A DNA stretch of 64,000 nt from Cuniculiplasma sp052315415 (GTDB lineage Archaea; Thermoplasmatota; Thermoplasmata; Thermoplasmatales; Thermoplasmataceae), in contig JBLSDH010000002.1 in the NCBI GenBank assembly GCA_052315415.1, forward strand, positions 1 through 64,000, in the 5' to 3' direction. The translations under genes and the position numbers were made by a program. Below, one piece after another: positions 59,646 through 64,000 of this stretch. Within the stretch, counting starts at the first letter, position 1. The number at the start of each line of letters is the position of its first letter. Under the pieces are notes generated by a model. It was not told where the DNA came from and searched no databases. It was given only the letters and a program-made list of their open reading frames with translations.

Positions 59646-60617
59646 ATGAAGGCCATATTGATGAAGAATTTTGGTATTGAAAATACAGAATTGATTGAAT
59701 TCAACGAAGAGGGTGTAGAAAATGAAATAAAAATAAGAACAAAGATAGCAGGATTAAATCCACTTGATTACAACGTAATAAATGGAAAGGTTGTATATGG
59801 ATTAAACCCAATGCCACATATACCAGGATCGGAAATTTTTGGAATCGTTGATGAAGACGGAAAAAATTTTAAGAAAGGGGAAAGGGTGATAATTTATAAC
59901 AGAATATTTGATGAAACATGTACAAATTGTATATCTGGAAATGAGTATCTCTGTGAATCTGGTGGTATTTATGGTGTGGTGACAAATGGAGGTTTCAGGG
60001 AAATAATATATTTGGACCCAAAATATTTATTCAGAGTTCCTGAAACAATAAGTGATTATGTTGCTGCCTCCCTTCCCATAGGAGGCTTGACATCCTATCA
60101 TGCTTTGAATAAGGCTGATGCAAAAGCTGGAGAGACAATGCTTGTATTTGGTGCATCGGGAAACACAGGTATTTTTCTCACACAACTGGGGCATATGATG
60201 GGGCTTGAAGTGATAGCGGTATCTTCAAAGGATAAAAACCAGATATATGGAGCGGATCAGGTATACAGCATTGGAGAAATACCAAAAAATCTCAAAGCTG
60301 ATATTATATTTAATTCCCTGGGTGGTGAGATATTCAAAGAATCTTTCAAGTATGCAAAAACTGGTTCCAGGATTGTAACCTATGGTGTCTTAAATGGTAG
60401 AATAACAGAAATTGATGTTGCCTCAGTCTACACAAAGGAACTGAAACTCATTGGTTCTACAGGTGGTTCCAGGAAAGATCTGGAAGAGCTTATAAAAATT
60501 GCATCTAAAAATGTATTTAAGGTGAATGTTGAGGCTACTTATAATTTTCTGGAATATAAAAAAGCTTTCCAGCATTTTGAGAGAAGAAAAACAGGCAGAA
60601 TTCTTCTAACATTTTAA
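59646..60617 (+). CDS. Medium-chain dehydrogenase/reductase, quinone oxidoreductase-like
   Basis: GroES-like N-terminal part (KIAGLNPLDYNVINGK, the quinone-reductase signature with Asn/Asp in place of the catalytic zinc Cys) and a Rossmann domain with LVFGASGNTGIFLTQLG near 171-187. A cysteine cluster CTNCISGNEYLC near 94-105 recalls the structural zinc loop of alcohol dehydrogenases, but with three Cys. Probably NADPH-dependent; the substrate is unknown. 323 residues. Convergent with rpe (12-base overlap). Confidence 0.85.
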   Translation: MKAILMKNFGIENTELIEFNEEGVENEIKIRTKIAGLNPLDYNVINGKVVYGLNPMPHIPGSEIFGIVDEDGKNFKKGERVIIYNRIFDETCTNCISGNEYLCESGGIYGVVTNGGFREIIYLDPKYLFRVPETISDYVAASLPIGGLTSYHALNKADAKAGETMLVFGASGNTGIFLTQLGHMMGLEVIAVSSKDKNQIYGADQVYSIGEIPKNLKADIIFNSLGGEIFKESFKYAKTGSRIVTYGVLNGRITEIDVASVYTKELKLIGSTGGSRKDLEELIKIASKNVFKVNVEATYNFLEYKKAFQHFERRKTGRILLTF

Positions 60618-61247
60618 TTTGGCAATATTTTCTTGGATATTTCCATTAAATATAAAAGAGGCAGATACAAGTATATCTGCACCTGCGTTAACTGCCATTT
60701 TTCCTGTTTTATCATTTATCCCCCCATCTATCTCTATCTGGGTTTTCAGACCATTATGGTCAATATATTTTCTAAGAATTTCAACTTTTTTTAATGATGA
60801 TTCAATAAATTTTTGTCCAGAAAAACCTGGATAAACACTCATAACCAGGACTGTGGAACATATATGCAGGAGATCAAAAATTTTTTCAACACTCGTATCA
60901 GGATTTATGACTATTCCAAACTTCTTTCCCTTTTTCTCAACTTCAACATGAAGTTTTCTTGCATCTATGAAAGATTCGTAATGAAATAGAAGGGTGTCAG
61001 CCCCTGCTGATTGAAATGAATCCCAATACTTTTCTGGATTTGTAAGCATCATATGAGCTTCAAGTTCAAGATTGGTGCACCTACGTATTGCCCTTATCAT
61101 ATCCTGGCCCATTGTGAGGTTTGGTACAAAGTGTCCATCCATTATATCAAGATGAAATGAACTCGCTCCTCCTCTCTCACATTCCTCAATTTGTTCCTTC
61201 ATGGTTTCCAGCCTGCAAGATATAATGGATGGTGAAATCTTTACCAT
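60606..61247 (-). CDS. rpe: Ribulose-phosphate 3-epimerase
   Basis: TIM-barrel of 213 residues. PSIISCRLETMKEQ at the start, HLDIMDGHFVPNLTMG (about 33-48; metal ligands His and Asp), MSVYPGFSGQKF (about 135-146) and EIDGGINDKTG (about 168-178) are the family motifs. Interconverts ribulose 5-phosphate and xylulose 5-phosphate. Single gene, 29 bases downstream of the glycosyltransferase start region? No: it lies upstream-to-right of it on the same strand end, with the glycosyltransferase stop at 61277, so both may be transcribed in one unit (glycosyltransferase first). Confidence 0.93.
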   Translation of the reverse strand: MVKISPSIISCRLETMKEQIEECERGGASSFHLDIMDGHFVPNLTMGQDMIRAIRRCTNLELEAHMMLTNPEKYWDSFQSAGADTLLFHYESFIDARKLHVEVEKKGKKFGIVINPDTSVEKIFDLLHICSTVLVMSVYPGFSGQKFIESSLKKVEILRKYIDHNGLKTQIEIDGGINDKTGKMAVNAGADILVSASFIFNGNIQENIAKLKC

Positions 61248-61276
61248 ATGCCTAAAATTATGAATTGGATAAAAAG

Positions 61277-62335
61277 TTAATTATGACTTTTTAAAAAATT
61301 GTTGTATGTTAGACTCAGTTTTTCCCGGATAACATTATCTGAAAAATTACTTAAAAACCTGGAAACACCCTTTGATCCAAGTGCATCTTTATTTGAAATT
61401 GCATCTTTAATGGCATCCTTAAAGCCCACTGCATCAAGTGGATTGACCAATATTCCCGCATCACCCACAACCTCTCTCACAACACTTATATCAGAAGAAA
61501 CTACAGGTAAGCCCACTTTCATTGCCTCGGCATTAGGGTAACCAAAACCTTCATAAAGAGTGGGAAAAAAAAGCACATCACATGCATTATAAAGCATGTT
61601 GATGGTTTCACCATTGATGTTAAAATAATTTATTGAATTTCCAACTGGAGAGCCAACTCTCACAAGGCGGAATCCATCGCCAAGTAAGTCAATTGTTTTT
61701 TTTATTGTTGGCAGATTTTTCCTTTTTTCTGATGAACTTACAGATAAAATTAAAAATTTATCCTCGGGAAGACCCAGTTTCTTTCTTAGAGTATATTTAT
61801 CATCATTTATTTTTTTAATGTCTTCATTTACAAAGGGATAAATTACTGAAATTTCACTTTCATTCTTTTTAAAAACTCTCACTATTTCACTCTTTATAAA
61901 ATTTGATACCGTAATGATTTCATAGTTTTCAATAAATTTTTTCATTATCCTTCTCTGATGGAATAGCTCCTTACCTCCAGTGGAATAATCTTTTATAAAT
62001 GGTATAATATCGTGAACTGTCAATATGGTATTCTTATCTCTTAAATTTAAGTAGTATAACAGTGGACTGGCTATATGGAATATACCATCCAAACCCATTA
62101 TTTCATCTTCAATTTTCTTAAATTTCATATTTGTGAACATCAGTCTCAAAGCTTTTCTTAAAACACCTTCGTTTGATAGGTCAATTTTGATGTCAGAATA
62201 TTCAGGAAATTCGTTCTTTGGATCAAATTTGATATGTATCAGTTTTGATCCATTGAATTGCCTCTTAATATTCTTTGCATAAAGTCCTAATCCGGTAAAT
62301 TTTTTGGTATCTGTAATTATGTTTAGATTCACCAC
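61277..62335 (-). CDS. Glycosyltransferase family 4
   Basis: GT-B fold with DIKIDLSNEG..., TVHDIIPFIKDYS near 103-115 and the retaining GT4 motif PTLYEGFGYPNAEAMKVGLP (Glu-x7-Glu) near 252-271. Transfers a sugar, probably mannose or glucose, to a glycan, lipid or compatible solute; acceptor unknown. GTG start (tandem GTGGTG). The many sequon-rich surface proteins in the window suggest an N-glycosylation role is possible, but no other glycan gene is near. Separated from rpe by 29 bases. Confidence 0.85.
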   Translation of the reverse strand: MVNLNIITDTKKFTGLGLYAKNIKRQFNGSKLIHIKFDPKNEFPEYSDIKIDLSNEGVLRKALRLMFTNMKFKKIEDEIMGLDGIFHIASPLLYYLNLRDKNTILTVHDIIPFIKDYSTGGKELFHQRRIMKKFIENYEIITVSNFIKSEIVRVFKKNESEISVIYPFVNEDIKKINDDKYTLRKKLGLPEDKFLILSVSSSEKRKNLPTIKKTIDLLGDGFRLVRVGSPVGNSINYFNINGETINMLYNACDVLFFPTLYEGFGYPNAEAMKVGLPVVSSDISVVREVVGDAGILVNPLDAVGFKDAIKDAISNKDALGSKGVSRFLSNFSDNVIREKLSLTYNNFLKSHN

Positions 62336-62445
62336 CTTGGATTCTTTGGAAATGTATTATTTTTTCCAAATTAAATATCAGAAGTGGAAGTTTTTTAATG
62401 TTTAAATAATTGAAAAATATTTCATAAAAGTAAAAGTGATTTCAT

Positions 62446-63399
62446 ATGAAAAACAAGATTTTTGCAATTATTATTGTAGCAGCTCTCGTCATAATAGGCT
62501 TACTCTCTTATAATGCGATTATTCAAAAGGGGCCAAATGATTCTGAACTTACAATATATTCCAAGAATTTAGATTCCTATCATTTTACTAGGATTGTAAG
62601 CCTTGACCCTGCTGCTACGGCAATGTTATATGGACTTGGAGCTTATAAATATCTGGTTGGTGGCAATGTTTATGACTGTTACCCACAGATATACAATCTT
62701 CCAAATGTTACAGATTATCCATCAATGGATATAGAAGAAATAGTGAACCTTTCCCCTCAACTGGTAATAGGATGTTATGATTACTCAGGTTCACAAATCT
62801 CTCAGCTGAACTCCCTAGGGATTCATTTTATGTATCTTAATTCCGGAACTGGAACCAATATGACAGTTATAGAACAGCAGACAACCGCCCTGGGAATGAT
62901 TACAGGAACAGAGAAGAACGCATCATTGATAAATGCTTGGATGAACAGTTCCATTCAGGTTTTCAATTCATTAAATATATCAAATCCCTATACAATGTTT
63001 TATGCACTCTATCCTGGTTCACACGGTACATGGACTGCTGGAAACAACACTTTTATGAATCAGATGTTCACTTTAGCTCATCTTAAAAATATTGCCATAA
63101 ACCAGTCTGGTTTTTATGAAATTTCAAATGAAGTTGTATTAAATTCAACACCACAGGTTCTCCTTCTTGATCAGTATTTTAACAAAAGCCTTGTAAATAC
63201 CATACCATTTGACCAAACTCCGGCATATAAGAACGGAAAAATATATTCAATCTTTAATGATAATTTCTTTCAGGAACCAGATTTCAGAGACATTTATGGT
63301 ATTAAATGGCTTATTAAAACAGTTTACAACATAAATGTTACTTTGCCAGCGTTTCCCATAAATTTACAGTATCCGCCTTATCCACTGTGCTGTGAGTGA
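62446..63399 (+). CDS. ABC transporter substrate-binding protein, BtuF/FepB type
   Basis: N-terminal signal anchor (residues 4-24, IFAIIIVAALVIIGLLSYNAI) without a lipobox cysteine, then the class III binding-protein fold: RIVSLDPAATAMLYGLGAYKYL (split: VSLDPAATAMLYGLG), VNLSPQLVIGCYDYSG, and a C-terminal DIYGIKWLIKTVYN. More than eight N-x-S/T sequons suggest a glycosylated surface protein. Captures cobalamin, heme or an iron siderophore. Coupled to the permease gene that starts seven bases after the stop. Confidence 0.85.
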   Translation: MKNKIFAIIIVAALVIIGLLSYNAIIQKGPNDSELTIYSKNLDSYHFTRIVSLDPAATAMLYGLGAYKYLVGGNVYDCYPQIYNLPNVTDYPSMDIEEIVNLSPQLVIGCYDYSGSQISQLNSLGIHFMYLNSGTGTNMTVIEQQTTALGMITGTEKNASLINAWMNSSIQVFNSLNISNPYTMFYALYPGSHGTWTAGNNTFMNQMFTLAHLKNIAINQSGFYEISNEVVLNSTPQVLLLDQYFNKSLVNTIPFDQTPAYKNGKIYSIFNDNFFQEPDFRDIYGIKWLIKTVYNINVTLPAFPINLQYPPYPLCCE

Positions 63400-63406
63400 A
63401 AACCAT

Positions 63407-64000
63407 ATGTATAGATTCAAACTTCAAAACATTGGTAATATCATATATGTTAAAAGGAGGATATTTTACTATGCTATTTCTTCAATAATTTTTATTGCTT
63501 CTTTTTTTTATTCTCTAATGGTTAATTCAATACATATTTCATATATGACAGTAATTCATATCCTTCAGGATCAGATATTCAGAACCCAATATTCCATTCC
63601 AAGTAAAACCTATGAAATCATAACCATTCTTAAGGAGCCGGAGGTCATAGGGGCTGCGGCAGTTGGAGCATCTCTAGCAATTGGTGGAGCTGTTGTACAG
63701 AGCATTTTCAGAAATCCAATATCTGAGCCTTACATTATCGGAATTTCAGGGGGAGCAACTCTTGGTGCAGTAATTGCAATAGTATTCGGTGAATATATTT
63801 TTGGAGCCTTCTCTCTTCAGATTTTTGCTTTTATATTTTCCCTAATTACAGTTTCCATGGTTTACGGAGCTTCCATGAGATCTGGAAGGGCCCCGCCAAC
63901 TGTGATGTTGCTAACTGGAATAGCAATATCACTTTTTGTTACTTCACTTGTTGCACTCCTTCTTTATTCAAATCCTAATTACGAAAACGAAGTATTTTAC
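63407..64000 (+). CDS. ABC transporter permease, BtuC/FecCD family (cut by window edge)
   Basis: 198 codons are inside the window, frame open to 64000. An N-terminal span, then the FecCD signature GAAAVGASLAIGGAVVQSIFRNPISEPYIIGISGGATLGAV (split: GASLAIGGAVVQSIF, NPISEPYIIGISGGA) at about 82-122. It is the membrane channel for the binding protein at 62446; the ATPase is expected just to the right of the window. Substrate class is B12, heme or siderophore. ATG start, seven bases after the upstream stop. Together they form an import operon. Confidence 0.88.
   Translation, partial: MYRFKLQNIGNIIYVKRRIFYYAISSIIFIASFFYSLMVNSIHISYMTVIHILQDQIFRTQYSIPSKTYEIITILKEPEVIGAAAVGASLAIGGAVVQSIFRNPISEPYIIGISGGATLGAVIAIVFGEYIFGAFSLQIFAFIFSLITVSMVYGASMRSGRAPPTVMLLTGIAISLFVTSLVALLLYSNPNYENEVFY

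Noticed and set aside
1..64000. CRISPR arrays, prophage or toxin-antitoxin loci
   Set aside because: I saw no regularly spaced direct repeats, no cas genes, no phage structural genes, and the lone PIN domain is part of a large PilT-KH protein rather than a VapC toxin.

Overview
This 64 kb window is chromosomal DNA from an AT-rich archaeon, most likely a member of the Thermoplasmatales. The evidence for Archaea is an archaeal SRP (7S) RNA, prefoldin beta, KEOPS Pcc1, ribosomal protein L40e, Sec61-beta, aRF1, a two-ring Cdc48/VAT ATPase, archaeal-type riboflavin enzymes and an archaeal asparagine synthetase related to AsnRS. The evidence for Thermoplasmatales is a mevalonate 3-kinase of the Thermoplasma type, a VAT-like ATPase, GGTGA ribosome-binding sites within operons, and frequent leaderless-looking starts about 22-28 nt from a TATA box. 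The genus cannot be settled by eye.

Layout. 1-1068: the C-terminal tail of an IS256-family transposase followed by about 0.95 kb without a convincing gene, bounded by tRNA-Arg(TCT). 1.2-2.7 kb: pcc1, pfdB and a FolE2/MptA GTP cyclohydrolase. 2.7-4.7 kb: riboflavin-to-FAD operon ribB-ribL-ribC-ribH, divergent from a RimI-like acetyltransferase. 5.2-6.7 kb: HD phosphohydrolase and SRP RNA. 6.7-11.9 kb: late cobalamin assembly genes (cobT-like, cbiB, cbiP, a HisC/CobD-like PLP enzyme, and divergent cobS). 11.9-14.7 kb: DUF1059 protein, NOG1-like GTPase, gltX. 14.7-21.5 kb: PRC-barrel protein, guaAA, methyltransferase, lactate monooxygenase-like enzyme, aldo/keto reductase, site-2 protease, rpl40e-purQ, UPF0200 kinase. 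21.8-29.1 kb: 2-oxoacid:ferredoxin oxidoreductase, pyrH, prf1, VAT with a second PRC-barrel protein. 29.2-39.0 kb: surface protein, drug-type MFS transporter, mqnD-like gene, LigB-fold protein, ppdK, alpha/beta hydrolase, nitrilase-family amidase, coaBC, thioesterase. 39.1-47.3 kb: transporters and nitrogen metabolism (three MFS transporters, one frameshifted; Lrp regulator; AsnRS-like asparagine synthetase; DtxR-like regulator; PIN-PilT-KH ATPase; stand-alone AsnB-like ATP pyrophosphatase), then tRNA-Thr(GGT). 47.4-64 kb: YceI, metallo-hydrolase, small winged-helix protein, Sec61-beta, mevalonate 3-kinase, DsrE plus a signal-less BtuF-like protein, transsulfuration enzyme and homoserine kinase, lysC-asd, OB-fold ssDNA-binding protein, DNA ligase, Na+/H+ antiporter-like protein, a medium-chain dehydrogenase, rpe, a glycosyltransferase, and a BtuF/BtuC-type uptake system running off the right edge.

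Common threads are cofactor supply (flavin, cobalamin, CoA, pterin, menaquinone) and the aspartate family (aspartate to phosphohomoserine, cystathionine and asparagine). B12-type functions recur: late synthesis at 6.7-11.9 kb, exported binding protein plus permease at 62.4-64 kb, and a cytoplasmic binding-protein homologue at 51 kb. I see no CRISPR array, prophage or intact mobile element. The points most worth checking are the MFS frameshift at about 46,055, the cytosolic BtuF-like/DsrE pair, the AsnB-like protein next to transporters, and the PRC-barrel protein paired with VAT.
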